Assembly (NCBI RefSeq): GCF_020150455.1
Contig: NZ_CP083740.1
Span: 6,035,001-6,099,000 of the forward strand
Direction: 5' to 3'
Source of the DNA: Bremerella sp. TYQ1
Lineage (GTDB): Bacteria > Planctomycetota > Planctomycetia > Pirellulales > Pirellulaceae
Length of the DNA: 64,000 bases
Under the pieces are notes generated by a model. It was given only the letters and a program-made list of their open reading frames with translations. It did not search any database and was not told where the DNA came from. This document shows positions 41,976 to 50,705 of the stretch, piece after piece. The position numbers and the translations under genes were made by a program. Within the stretch, counting starts at the first letter, position 1. Each line of letters starts with the position of its first letter.

Positions 41976-43657
41976 CCTTCCTGCAGGGAAGTGATCCAGC
42001 TACTGACGTCGAAGCCGATTCCGGCTCGTTCTTCGCTCATGATCTCGCGGATGTCGTCGCGAGCGGCAAAGAACGCTTCGATCACTTCGGGGTCCCACTG
42101 CGTACCGGAACCTTCGCGGAAGATCTCGTTCACGCGATCTTCTGGCATCCCTTTGCGGTAAGGACGATCGCTCGACATGGCGTCGTAGGCGTCGGCAACC
42201 GCCGTAATGCGAGCCAGCTTCGGAATCGTTTCGCCGGCCAGTTTATGCGGATAACCATTTCCGTCCCACTGCTCGTGATGATGCAGAACGACCGGCAAAA
42301 CGGCTTCCAGTTGCTTCAGACCGGAAAGAATATTGCAGCCCAGTTCTGGGTGCAATTTGATGTGTTCGTATTCGTCATCGGTCAGGCGACCTGGCTTACG
42401 AAGCACGCTGTCGTCGATGCCAATCTTACCGACATCGTGCAGCAGGCCTGCCATATAAAGCAAATTGAGCGTTTCGTTATCGAGACCCATTTGCTGAGCC
42501 AGGCGAACGGCCAGTCGGGCCACGCGGTCGCTATGACCGCAAGTGTAAGGATCTTTCGCATCGATCGCCGACGTCAATGCACGCACGACGCTCGTCACAA
42601 ATTCGGACTGACGTCGGTACAGTTCGATATTGCCGCTATGAATGCCGAGGATCGTACCGACACTGCTCAGCAGGCTGGCTTCCACGGTGCCGAAGCCTTT
42701 GTCTTCGTTGTGATTGACGGCAAACAACCAGCCAAAGATGTTTTCGCTTTCGACCAGTGGAACCGCGATAATCTGGCGGATCTCAGGACAGGGCCAATCT
42801 GGTCGCTCGGTAATTCGCTGGTTCGCAACAAACGCCGAACGCTTATCGTTTAAGTTAAACTGCGAGATGATCTGCGAGAGCATCTGCGAGTCGGCGACAC
42901 ATTCGCCAGAGCAAAGGATTTGCGAAGGATATCCGGTTGCCGATTCGGTGGCTTGTTCCGACCGACCAGGCTGTTGATAGACGATCGACAGCCCGCGGCA
43001 AGGAAGCACTTCCAGCAACCAGTTCAGTGCCAGATCGCCCAATTGGCAGTCGCTGCTTGAAATGCGAAGGTTCTGGGTCAGGCCGTACAGCAGGCTGATT
43101 TCTTCGTAGGTGGTCGAGAGGCTGTCCGAGACTTTATCGATTTCTTCCGTAAGGCGATCGATCTCCGTGTCGGAACTCATCTTTCCGACGGCAACCGCGG
43201 CCAAACGTTCCAGTGCGTTGATCGTCCACTCGGACTGAGAATGGAACCATCGTTTGGCGTCGCCAGGCGAACTGGAAAGAACTTGTCCCATGCGACCGAA
43301 GTCAGGCGTGAGGCCGCCGGTAACTGCTAAACGGAATGGCGCCGTCGCAAGATAAGTCTGCGAACCGTCACGCAGCGGAATCGCCAACAAGGCGCAGCCT
43401 AGCTCTTCGGCGACGATTGCAGGGGTATTCTCACGGGCCAAGCCAGGGCACAGCGAAGCCATCAACGCTTCGTCACCATGGAAAGGGCCTTCCGGAGCCA
43501 AAAGGATTTCCCCGCTGTTGCCATCCCGAAAACAAAATGACGTTCCGAAGTAAGTCCGTAACTCGGTACCCATTTGTTTCAGCCGGTGACGTACCGCTGG
43601 CACAAAAGTTCCTACCGGATTCGCAGCAAGCGAAATTGCGGTTGGGGGCAACGACAT
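41972..43657 (-). CDS. GAF and HD-GYP domain protein, predicted cyclic-di-nucleotide phosphodiesterase
   Basis: ATG 43657 follows AGGAATTTACTT, so this start is preferred to TTG 43690. The 561-residue protein has a GAF-like sensor at about residues 200-340 ('LSIVYQQPGRSEQ', 'IAVPLVESENIFGWLFAVNHNED') and the HD-GYP domain from about 355: 'YTCGHSDRVARLAVRLAQQMGL', 'AGLLHDVGKIGIDDSVLRKPGRL', 'HPELGCNIL', 'VVLHHHEQWDGNGYPHKLAGETIP' and 'ITAVADAYDAMSSDRPYRKG'. All metal-binding His/Asp and the GYP triplet are kept, so active hydrolysis of cyclic di-GMP (or cGAMP) is expected. The N-terminal 180 residues are not assigned. It probably controls motility or surface behaviour. Confidence 0.9.
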   Translation of the reverse strand: MSLPPTAISLAANPVGTFVPAVRHRLKQMGTELRTYFGTSFCFRDGNSGEILLAPEGPFHGDEALMASLCPGLARENTPAIVAEELGCALLAIPLRDGSQTYLATAPFRLAVTGGLTPDFGRMGQVLSSSPGDAKRWFHSQSEWTINALERLAAVAVGKMSSDTEIDRLTEEIDKVSDSLSTTYEEISLLYGLTQNLRISSSDCQLGDLALNWLLEVLPCRGLSIVYQQPGRSEQATESATGYPSQILCSGECVADSQMLSQIISQFNLNDKRSAFVANQRITERPDWPCPEIRQIIAVPLVESENIFGWLFAVNHNEDKGFGTVEASLLSSVGTILGIHSGNIELYRRQSEFVTSVVRALTSAIDAKDPYTCGHSDRVARLAVRLAQQMGLDNETLNLLYMAGLLHDVGKIGIDDSVLRKPGRLTDDEYEHIKLHPELGCNILSGLKQLEAVLPVVLHHHEQWDGNGYPHKLAGETIPKLARITAVADAYDAMSSDRPYRKGMPEDRVNEIFREGSGTQWDPEVIEAFFAARDDIREIMSEERAGIGFDVSSWITSLQEG

Positions 43658-44025
43658 AAGTAAATTCCTAACTACTGTTTCAACAGACAATCCGCGGGCA
43701 GTTCTTACACGCCTTTTTTAAATCTAGGTCACAAGCGAATAAGTGTTTGCGATTACCAAGGAACTGCGAGAGAACTCGCCAATTACGTGACGTGTTGCTC
43801 GAAACGGTTGGTCGCTATCCCCCCACACTGTTCTCGGCCCGACCAAACTAGGGCTATCGAATCGGAGAGAAATTCTTAATATGCGGGTTATCCCTTTTGT
43901 TCCTGCTCCGGTTTAGCCAGACTTGGCCTGACTTTTTGCTTCCTAGTTCCATTTCGCGATTTCAATTCTGCGATTGACGACGCTGATGGCGTTGCGTGTT
44001 TTGCGCAAACAGCCCTTTGATATCT
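43658..44025. other. Intergenic divergent promoter region
   Basis: About 370 bases separate the starts of the HD-GYP and epimerase genes, transcribed away from each other, so both promoters should be here. No riboswitch, operator or repeat was recognised; a short open frame on the minus strand (43888-44244) overlaps the epimerase gene and looks spurious. Confidence 0.45.
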
Positions 44026-45042
44026 ATGTCTATTGGTCTTCCTATCTTGATAACAGGTGTCCCTGGTGTTCCGGGATACAACGCGCTTTACCACCTGGGG
44101 CATAAGTTTCCGGGGCAAGTCGTGGGGCTGCGGCCAACCGATAATTGGCGGTTGGAAGGAGAGCATATCGTTGCGTGCGATATGGAAGATATCGATTCCC
44201 TGAAGCGATTGTTCGACGAGTATCAGTTCAAGTCGGTACTGCACTGTGCCGGAAGTTGTGCGCTGAAGTCCTGCGAATTAGATCCCGCCATGGCGTGGCG
44301 AATCAACTTGGAAGGGACCCGAAACCTGCTGCATATCCTGGAAGGAACCGATACTCGGTTGGTGCATCTTTCCATCGATTTAGTGTTCAGCGGAGCCTCA
44401 GGCGAAGGGAACATGGTCGAAACCGACTCGACCGACCCCGTCACGGTGTATGGCAAAACGATGGCTGCCGCGGAAAGCCTCGTTTCGTTAATGCGTCCGG
44501 ACGCAACCATCTTGCGGATTTCGCTCCCGATGGGGGTCAGCTTTAACGGACACGCCGGGGCGATCGACTGGATTCAGTCACGGTTTCAGAAGAACCGTCC
44601 AGCAACGTTGTACTTCGACGAAGTCCGCACACCGACTTATACCGATTGTATGAATCTGGCGTTTGAAGAGATTCTCAGCCGCGACATGCCAGGCATCTTC
44701 CACGCCGGCGGGCCTGTACGGTTGAGCTTGTACGAGATCGCCCAGATCGTGAATCGGGTCGGTGGTTACGATCCCGATTTACTGATGGGCTGCATGCGGA
44801 TTGAAGCGGGACCGATCCCGCCCCGAGCCGGCAACGTGGCGATGAATTCCGAGAAATTGAGCGATCATCTTGGCTTTGGGCCGTTTCATAGCTGGCCGTA
44901 CGACGAACGTTACATCCCCACGCACCGCGAGTGGCACTATGACCGCCCGAGCGATCAGCCAGGCGACCCCGAACTGCTGAAGCGGATTTTGTATTGCAAT
45001 CCGCTTCGCAGCGAAGGTATCGTCCGGCCGCCGTTTAAATAG
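44026..45042 (+). CDS. NAD-dependent epimerase/dehydratase (RmlD-like)
   Basis: This 338-residue short-chain dehydrogenase starts with ATG 44026. 'PILITGVPGVPGYNALYHL' is a variant of the Rossmann G-x-x-G-x-x-G motif. 'VLHCAGSCALKSCELDP', 'MAWRINLEGTRNLLHIL' and 'LVHLSIDLVFSG' follow, and 'DPVTVYGKTMAAAESLV' contains the catalytic Tyr-x-x-x-Lys. These match dTDP-4-dehydrorhamnose reductase-like extended SDRs, used in building nucleotide sugars. The C-terminal half ('IFHAGGPVRLSLYEIAQIVNRVGGY') forms the substrate domain. No other sugar-nucleotide genes are adjacent, so the exact substrate is unknown. Confidence 0.85.
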   Translation: MSIGLPILITGVPGVPGYNALYHLGHKFPGQVVGLRPTDNWRLEGEHIVACDMEDIDSLKRLFDEYQFKSVLHCAGSCALKSCELDPAMAWRINLEGTRNLLHILEGTDTRLVHLSIDLVFSGASGEGNMVETDSTDPVTVYGKTMAAAESLVSLMRPDATILRISLPMGVSFNGHAGAIDWIQSRFQKNRPATLYFDEVRTPTYTDCMNLAFEEILSRDMPGIFHAGGPVRLSLYEIAQIVNRVGGYDPDLLMGCMRIEAGPIPPRAGNVAMNSEKLSDHLGFGPFHSWPYDERYIPTHREWHYDRPSDQPGDPELLKRILYCNPLRSEGIVRPPFK

Positions 45043-45048
45043 CGATGC

Positions 45049-46176
45049 CTACGTTAGCGGCTGGGGGAATTCAGGATTCAGGAAGCGACCGTTCTCGCTG
45101 ATCAGTTCACCGTCGACAAAGATCTGACCGCCTTGGCGAAGATCGCACACCATGTCCCAGTGCAGACCAGACTCGTTGGTACCGCCAGATTCTGGGTACG
45201 CGGCACCGACGGCAGCATGGAACGTCCCGCCGATCTTTTCGTCGAAGAGCGTGTTCTTCGAGTACTGCTGAATCGCGTAGTTCGTACCGATCGCGATTTC
45301 ACCGAGCACACGGGCCCCTTCGTCTTGATCGAGCATCGCCAACAGGAATTCTTCCCCTTTAGCGGCTTTCGCATCGACGACACGTCCATCCTTGAAAGTC
45401 AACTCGATACCGTCCGACTCGCGGCCGCCATGAACGGCGGGAAAGCTGTATTTCACGATGCCTTGGGTGGCGGTCTCAACGGGGCCGGTGAAGACTTCGC
45501 CGTCGGGGAAGTTCTCGTGTCCATCGCAGTTGATCCACTTGCGGCCTTCGATACCCAGCGTCAAGTCGGTTCCTTGCGGGGTGATGAAACGGATCTCGTT
45601 CTTCGTCATCAGGAAGTCGGCAAGCCGCTGCTGCTGGACGCTCAGCTTTTTCCAAAGCGCGACAGGATCGTCTTCGTTCAGAAAGCCGCCACGGAAGACA
45701 AAGTCTTCATATTCCGAAAGCGACATCTCGGCATCCTGGGCGGACGAATCGCAGGGGAACTGCGTGCCGACCCAGTTCAGGGTTCCTTCGGCGGCGCGGC
45801 CGAGGAACTTCTTGAAGTACGTCTTGCGGGCCTGGCTTTGCAGCGTGCTCTTCTGGGGCGGAATGGTCGATAAGGCCTTGGTGTTTTTCTGGCCCCACAA
45901 ACCGATCGAACAATCGATCGTGTCGACGGAGTGCAGTAAAAGTGGGCTCTCGTACGAAAGCTGCTCGTCGGAACCTTCTTCGAGCATGATCCGCTTGCAT
46001 TCGTCCGGCACAACGCTGACTTCCGGATGGGCACCAGCACGCACGACTTCACGATAAACGGCAACAATCAGGGGCTCGGTGACGGTGGAACCGCTGATGC
46101 GCACCAATTGGCCGGGCTCGACTTTGGCGGAGTATTGAACAAGGACTTGAGCAAGCTTTTCCAGACGTGGGTCCAT
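45049..46176 (-). CDS. M29-family aminopeptidase (AmpS/PepS type)
   Basis: The 375-residue metallo-aminopeptidase of family M29 starts 'MDPRLEKLAQVLVQYSAKVEPGQLV', which is the family's usual N-terminus. Metal and catalytic residues: Glu in 'FTGPVETATQGIVKY', Glu in 'LGEIAIGTNYAI', the 'FHAAVGAAYPESGG' His and Tyr, and His/Asp in 'GLHWDMVCDL'. It removes N-terminal amino acids with a two-metal centre. It ends 6 bases from the convergent epimerase stop. A small membrane protein gene stands 79 bases upstream on the same strand. Confidence 0.9.
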   Translation of the reverse strand: MDPRLEKLAQVLVQYSAKVEPGQLVRISGSTVTEPLIVAVYREVVRAGAHPEVSVVPDECKRIMLEEGSDEQLSYESPLLLHSVDTIDCSIGLWGQKNTKALSTIPPQKSTLQSQARKTYFKKFLGRAAEGTLNWVGTQFPCDSSAQDAEMSLSEYEDFVFRGGFLNEDDPVALWKKLSVQQQRLADFLMTKNEIRFITPQGTDLTLGIEGRKWINCDGHENFPDGEVFTGPVETATQGIVKYSFPAVHGGRESDGIELTFKDGRVVDAKAAKGEEFLLAMLDQDEGARVLGEIAIGTNYAIQQYSKNTLFDEKIGGTFHAAVGAAYPESGGTNESGLHWDMVCDLRQGGQIFVDGELISENGRFLNPEFPQPLT

Positions 46177-46255
46177 GCAGACCGATCCTTTCGGTTTTTT
46201 ATCTTCGAGAAACTGGGCAGATGCTTAGCGCACCGCGAACTCTAATCGAGGCAAT

Positions 46256-46636
46256 TCAAGACCGCGCGACAAGAATTGCCAGCAACACCCACGGGACCAC
46301 CGCAATGACGACCGCAGCCATTTGGAGCGACTTGGGAGCGCGTCGCTTTCTTTGAGATTGCACGATCGGAGTCAAAACGCCTCCTACGCTTCCGGTGACA
46401 ATCGCCGAGAAGAGCAGCAAGTCGGCGAATCCGGTCAGCGTGTTGCTGTTACCTTCCGCCGTTTGAAAGATGATCACCGAACCTCGTAGAAGCAGAAACA
46501 CAACTACCAGAACCAGCGTGGCAAAGATGCACAATCCCCAAAAGACAGTCAGCGATTCGATTGCCTGGGGTTCGCTTTGAGGCGAATGAGCCTCGGGGCG
46601 GGACAGCTTCTTATGGCTACGCCGCTTCTTCGACAC
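46256..46636 (-). CDS. Small membrane protein, hypothetical
   Basis: No family recognised. From GTG 46636 (SKKRRSHKKLSRPE) the protein has 126 residues with a basic head, then three membrane helices: 'TVFWGLCIFATLVLVVVFLLL', 'LTGFADLLLFSAIVTGSVGGVLTPIV' and 'MAAVVIAVVPWVLLAILV'. A longer frame starting with TTG 46705 is possible. It lies between the aminopeptidase gene and a terminator, and is probably transcribed on its own. Confidence 0.55.
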   Translation of the reverse strand: MSKKRRSHKKLSRPEAHSPQSEPQAIESLTVFWGLCIFATLVLVVVFLLLRGSVIIFQTAEGNSNTLTGFADLLLFSAIVTGSVGGVLTPIVQSQRKRRAPKSLQMAAVVIAVVPWVLLAILVARS

Positions 46637-46741
46637 GTCGGGCCTACACTTACTGAGGGGGATGTTGCTTGCCTTCAGTATGCAGCCCAGCGGCCAAACG
46701 GTCAACGATATGAGCCCCTACGCGAAGTTGGCTTCGCGCAT

Positions 46742-46775
46742 AAAAAAAGGACGCCTTTCATTTCAAGGCGTCCTT
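46742..46775 (-). terminator. Rho-independent terminator of the cysteine-rich protein gene
   Basis: AAGGACGCC and GGCGTCCTT pair perfectly around TTTCATTTCAA; on the minus strand the stem is followed by a run of T residues (46742-46748 complement). Confidence 0.88.
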
Positions 46776-46797
46776 CTGCATCGATCAGGGGGCAAGA

Positions 46798-47223
46798 CTA
46801 CAGTCCGTAATAGTGGACGTCGATCTTGCCATGCTTCTTGAACACGAACTTGATCTTGAATCCGCAGCACCACTCGTACTCGACGATACCACGATGGAAC
46901 ATTCCGCAGCGGCTGTCGATCTTAGGAACTCCGGTGCAGCAGCTTGGCAGGCAAACGGGAACGTCCACAAAGCAGTTACAGCGAGGATCGATCACTTGCA
47001 GGTAAGCTTCCACCGGCGGGCCACACGCACAAGGGCAGGCCTTCTTCACGAACAAACGGTGATTCTTGTAGTTGAAACAAGGCTCGTAGCAGCAAGGAGT
47101 CGGCGGTTCCGGAGCACAGCAAGTTAGTTCAATGTGCTTGTTGGCGGCGGTTGCCTGGCCGACCGATACCAGCAAGATAGCAACGGCGAACAGGGCAGGG
47201 ATGGTCTTGGTGAGGATGGTCAT
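46798..47223 (-). CDS. Exported cysteine-rich protein with a single CCAPEP motif
   Basis: A 141-residue protein starting at ATG 47223, with signal peptide 'IPALFAVAILLVSVGQATAAN'. The mature part is 'KHIELTCCAPEPPTPCCYEPCF', followed by about 15 more cysteines in CC, CPCAC and CxC groups ('KKACPCACGPPVEAYLQVIDPRCNCFVDVPVCLPSCC' in sections). Unlike paralogues 1 and 2 there is no heptad array; the C-terminal half ends with 'KFVFKKHGKIDVHYYGL'. CGGAG precedes the ATG at 11 nt. It seems to be a non-repetitive relative of the CCAPEP proteins or a partner with the same motif. It is exported and has its own terminator. Confidence 0.7.
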   Translation of the reverse strand: MTILTKTIPALFAVAILLVSVGQATAANKHIELTCCAPEPPTPCCYEPCFNYKNHRLFVKKACPCACGPPVEAYLQVIDPRCNCFVDVPVCLPSCCTGVPKIDSRCGMFHRGIVEYEWCCGFKIKFVFKKHGKIDVHYYGL

Positions 47224-47467
47224 CGTTGGCAGACTCCGAAATTCCGGAAGGAAAAAAGCGCGAGGATCCTTCGCACGCGGTGCTCGCAATTCCCAGCGAG
47301 CGCAAACACTATACTCCAGCCTAACATCTCTTGTTGAATGAGCAACTGGGGAGTTTTTCCCGAGTTTTCCGCCTGGATAAGCCTGTGTAACCGCGGATTT
47401 GCTATCCGATGCGCGGCAATTTCTGTGGATTCTTTTGCCTCCAGGGTGGTTTCGACCTACGTTTTCA

Positions 47468-48529
47468 ATGGCGGTTGCTGAACCAGAGCAGCTTCCTACC
47501 ACCTATTTCCCAGGGAAAACCCGCGTTTCCCTTTCAATACCTAATTCCTTTGACTCGGAACTTGAAGAGGCCTTTCACCAGGGCAACGGTTTCCAGTCAA
47601 TTCCCCTCCAACGATTGGCGGAAGGCAGGGTTGACGTGAATGCTCACGCAATGGCTCCCGTAGCGAGCCCCGACTATACGCCGCTCGATCAGGCACTCAT
47701 GCAGCTTCGCCAGCATAACGGCGAACTGGAAAAGTTCATCGACCAGCTGCTGCAAGAGATCGCCAACCTCGGGCAAGAGGTAGAATCGCGCGCATCCGAA
47801 CTCATGAGGGCACGTCGAGAAATCGACCAATCCTCCCAAGTCTCGACACAAGCCGCCGAGGAAAACCTCCGGCTGTCGCAACAAGTCGTGCAGCGCGAAG
47901 AAGAACTGAAGAAAGCCAATGCTCAGATCGAGCAGCTGCGCAGTCAGCTCACAGCAAGTTCCCAAGGGCAATCCAGCGACCCCGCGAGCCAGCAACGTAT
48001 CGCCGAACTGGAACAGCAATTGCAAAATTCGCGCAACGACTCCGAAGCGGATGTCCAGTTGTTGTCCGAAGTAGAACAATTGCGTCGCGATCTGGCCGCC
48101 ACCAAGTTGGAACTGATGCGTCGTGACGAAGCCCACACCATCGTGCGTGACGATTCCGACATGGACTCGCTCGTCGAAAAGAATCAGGCCCTCGAAGGGG
48201 AACTGCATCAAGCTCGCGGCCGCGCTATGCAGTTGACCGAAACGATCGATCAACAGCGCAAAGAGCTCAACCAGCAAAAAACAGTTTGGGCCGAAGAGAT
48301 GCAAGCCATGCGTTCCATGATCGAACGTGGCTCGTCGGCACCTGCCCCCGCGGCAGTTACCCAAACACAGTCGTTCGCCGATACGTCGGTCATCAGCGAT
48401 ACGGCCACCGTCTGCCGAGACGAAGTCGAGTATCGCGCCAATAACAACAACACCGTCGTCGATTCCGTGATGGCCCAGTTCGCCAAGTTACAACGCGACG
48501 TCAACAAACGCCGTGGCCAACGCCAGTAA
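47468..48529 (+). CDS. Coiled-coil protein, first gene of the FGE/GTPase operon
   Basis: The 353-residue protein has a polar N-terminal 70 residues ('PEQLPTTYFPGKTRVSLSIPNS'), then heptad-rich coiled coils from about 75 to 285 ('QLRQHNGELEKFIDQLLQEIANLGQEV', 'VVQREEELKKANAQIEQLRSQLTA' and 'LVEKNQALEGELHQARGRAMQL'). The C-terminus has a Ser/Ala/Pro linker and 'VVDSVMAQFAKLQRDVNKRR'. No signal peptide, no helix. ATG 47468 lacks a strong ribosome binding site. The FGE gene begins 42 bases after its stop, so it is the probable operon leader. It could be a scaffold that gathers the other products. Confidence 0.65.
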   Translation: MAVAEPEQLPTTYFPGKTRVSLSIPNSFDSELEEAFHQGNGFQSIPLQRLAEGRVDVNAHAMAPVASPDYTPLDQALMQLRQHNGELEKFIDQLLQEIANLGQEVESRASELMRARREIDQSSQVSTQAAEENLRLSQQVVQREEELKKANAQIEQLRSQLTASSQGQSSDPASQQRIAELEQQLQNSRNDSEADVQLLSEVEQLRRDLAATKLELMRRDEAHTIVRDDSDMDSLVEKNQALEGELHQARGRAMQLTETIDQQRKELNQQKTVWAEEMQAMRSMIERGSSAPAPAAVTQTQSFADTSVISDTATVCRDEVEYRANNNNTVVDSVMAQFAKLQRDVNKRRGQRQ

Positions 48530-48571
48530 GGCGAATCCCTTTTCTCATCGTTTGCTTTTCAGGACACAACC

Positions 48572-49789
48572 ATGAATCGCTATGTAGTAGGAGGAGTAGG
48601 TGTAGCCAGCGTCGTCGTACTGGCAGCGCTCACTTGGCTCTTCGGAAGTTTGCTTTGGGCGATGGTAGCTGTCACGCTCGGCCTCCTGTTGGGTGGCGGA
48701 TTCGCAGGCTACCGACACTTCCAGCAAAAGTTCTCCTCTTCGCACGGCGCCGCGGAAACCTCTCGCGAATCGGCTCCGGCCAAATCTTCGACGACCGCCT
48801 CTCAGAAATCTCAAGCCAACGATTCTCAGTCGCTGGCCCGGCAAATGATCGACCAGGGACGCTACGCACTTCTTTTGCGTCCACAAATTGCTCAAAGCAT
48901 TCCGCCGAAACTACTCGATCGCGCCCAGGCCCTGCTCGACGATGAAATGACCCTCGTCCCCGGCGGTGAAACCATCGTCGGTAAAGGAGCCAACGATTCG
49001 CCAGATCTGCCGGATCATTTGGATGGCCGCATCGTCCAAGTCGAAGGTTTCTATCTCGATCGATTTCAAGTCACCAACGAACAATATCATCGCTTTGTCG
49101 AAGCAGGTGGTTACGAACAGATCTCGCTGTGGGATCCCGAAATCGTCCCCGCACTGCTCGACTTTGTCGATCTGACAGGGGCACCAGGGCCCCGCTTCTG
49201 GAAACATGGCAAGTTTGTTTCTGGACAAGCCAAGCATCCTGTCGTGGGCGTGTGCTGGTACGAAGCGGCCGCCTACGCTCGCTGGGTCGGTAAACGATTG
49301 CCAACCGATCCGGAATGGGTCAAGTCAGGCAGCTGGCCGGTTCCACTACCAGGAGCTCGCCCGATTCAACGCAAGTTCCCTTGGGGCGAAGCGTTCGATC
49401 AAAACAAGTGCAACCTATGGGGAGCCGGGCACGATTCGACCGTTCCTGTCGACAAGTACGACGAAGGAATGAGCGTCGGTGGCGCGAACCAATTGATCGG
49501 TAACGTTTGGGAATGGACCTCCAGCCGCTTCGGTGCCTGGCAGTCGAGTTCCTCGCCGCTGGTGCTGGACGCTTCGATGCGAAGTATCCGCGGCGGTGCG
49601 TTCGACACGTACTTTGAAACGCAGGCCACGTGCGACTTCCAAAGTGGCGATAAAGCGGTTGCTCGAAAACGAAACATCGGTTTTCGATGTGCCATTGGTA
49701 TTTGCGATTTGATTCCTGACGAAGCGATGCAAGCCGAACAGGCCCCCGCCCAGGTCGACCACCAAGAACTTGCTGAGGTAAGCCCATGA
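48572..49789 (+). CDS. Membrane-anchored formylglycine-generating-enzyme (FGE/SUMF1) domain protein
   Basis: A 405-residue protein with two N-terminal membrane helices (about residues 4-50: 'GVASVVVLAALTWLFGSLLW', 'AMVAVTLGLLLGGGFAGY'), a Ser/Ala-rich linker and an FGE-sulfatase domain from about 128. Family motifs: 'VEGFYLDRFQVTNEQYHRFVEAGGY', 'HPVVGVCWYEAAAYARWVGKRLPTDPEWVKSG', 'FPWGEAFDQNKCNLWG', 'QLIGNVWEWTSSRFG' and 'SIRGGAFDTYFETQATC', closing with 'KRNIGFRCAI'. In true FGE this fold oxidises a Cys; many bacterial members lack the second active-site Cys and are ligand-binding modules. Here only one Cys near the end is in the expected position, so enzyme activity is doubtful. Its stop overlaps the GTPase start (ATGA). 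Confidence 0.88.
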   Translation: MNRYVVGGVGVASVVVLAALTWLFGSLLWAMVAVTLGLLLGGGFAGYRHFQQKFSSSHGAAETSRESAPAKSSTTASQKSQANDSQSLARQMIDQGRYALLLRPQIAQSIPPKLLDRAQALLDDEMTLVPGGETIVGKGANDSPDLPDHLDGRIVQVEGFYLDRFQVTNEQYHRFVEAGGYEQISLWDPEIVPALLDFVDLTGAPGPRFWKHGKFVSGQAKHPVVGVCWYEAAAYARWVGKRLPTDPEWVKSGSWPVPLPGARPIQRKFPWGEAFDQNKCNLWGAGHDSTVPVDKYDEGMSVGGANQLIGNVWEWTSSRFGAWQSSSSPLVLDASMRSIRGGAFDTYFETQATCDFQSGDKAVARKRNIGFRCAIGICDLIPDEAMQAEQAPAQVDHQELAEVSP

Positions 49790-50691
49790 CCAAGCGTGTC
49801 CTCGTAGCCATGGATTCGTATCGACTCGCCGAGTGCGCGGTCCCGTTGCCTTGCTATATCTGTGGGGTCGACAACAACTACAACACGGAACTGTGTCGTC
49901 ACTGTGCCGCTCCGCTCGCTCTTTCGCATCAAGCACGCACCCAGGGCGTTCGTCCCCAAATGGTGGCGGTGCTCGGGACGGCTGCCGCTGGTAAGACCGT
50001 TTATCTCGGCATGCTGCTCGATATGCTGACGCGACAAAACAGCCGAGTCCAAGTGCTCGCTCGTGGTGCGTTTTCGATCACGCTCCAGCAGCGCACCATG
50101 ATGGCAATGTCGAATTGCCGCTTCCCAGAGAAGACTCCTAACGAGCCAGATCGTTGGAACTGGGTGCACTGCCAGGCCAAGATCAACTCGAAAAAGAACC
50201 CCATGGAACTGATCATGCCGGACATGGCCGGGGAAGCGATTTTAGAAGAAATCGATCATCCCAACGCCTATCCTGCGATTCACTCGTTCCTGGAAAAATG
50301 TTCCGCCGTTATCCTGCTGGCCGATACCGATCGGATTGAACGAGGCGGGGCTGAACAGAATTACTTCCTAATGAAGCTGATCACTTATCTCAGCGAGCAA
50401 GACAATCGTCGCACACGCGGTAAGAGTAATCGACCGGTGGCGATTGTTTATTCCAAAGCGGATCGCTGCGAACCTTGTTTTGACAATCCCGAATTGTACG
50501 CACGCGAGAAGACGCCCAACTTGTGGCAACAAGTGCAGCAGCGTTTCACGAACTATGGATTCTTCGCTTCCGGCGTCGCAGGATCGGTCGGTTTCCGCGA
50601 AGAACCAGGCGAAGGAATGACTGCGGTACCGCTGCGGATCGAGCCGCGCGGAATTGTTGAACCGTTCGAGTGGCTTGTCCGCAAAGTATAA
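49786..50691 (+). CDS. Zinc-ribbon GTPase, third gene of the FGE operon
   Basis: The 301-residue protein has an N-terminal zinc ribbon ('CYICGVDNNYNTELCRHC', two CxxC pairs near residues 23-42) and a P-loop GTPase domain. G1 is 'AVLGTAAAGKTVYLGMLLDML' (residues about 63-83), G3 is 'LIMPDMAGEAIL' and G4 is 'VAIVYSKADRC' (SKAD for NKxD). 'SFLEKCSAVILLADTDRIERGG' lies between. This arrangement resembles the GTPases that accompany GAP1-type proteins in predicted bacterial conflict or signalling systems. The next gene starts 15 bases downstream. Start overlaps the FGE stop (ATGA). Confidence 0.78.
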   Translation: MTKRVLVAMDSYRLAECAVPLPCYICGVDNNYNTELCRHCAAPLALSHQARTQGVRPQMVAVLGTAAAGKTVYLGMLLDMLTRQNSRVQVLARGAFSITLQQRTMMAMSNCRFPEKTPNEPDRWNWVHCQAKINSKKNPMELIMPDMAGEAILEEIDHPNAYPAIHSFLEKCSAVILLADTDRIERGGAEQNYFLMKLITYLSEQDNRRTRGKSNRPVAIVYSKADRCEPCFDNPELYAREKTPNLWQQVQQRFTNYGFFASGVAGSVGFREEPGEGMTAVPLRIEPRGIVEPFEWLVRKV

Positions 50692-50705
50692 CTTGGTGCT
50701 CAACC

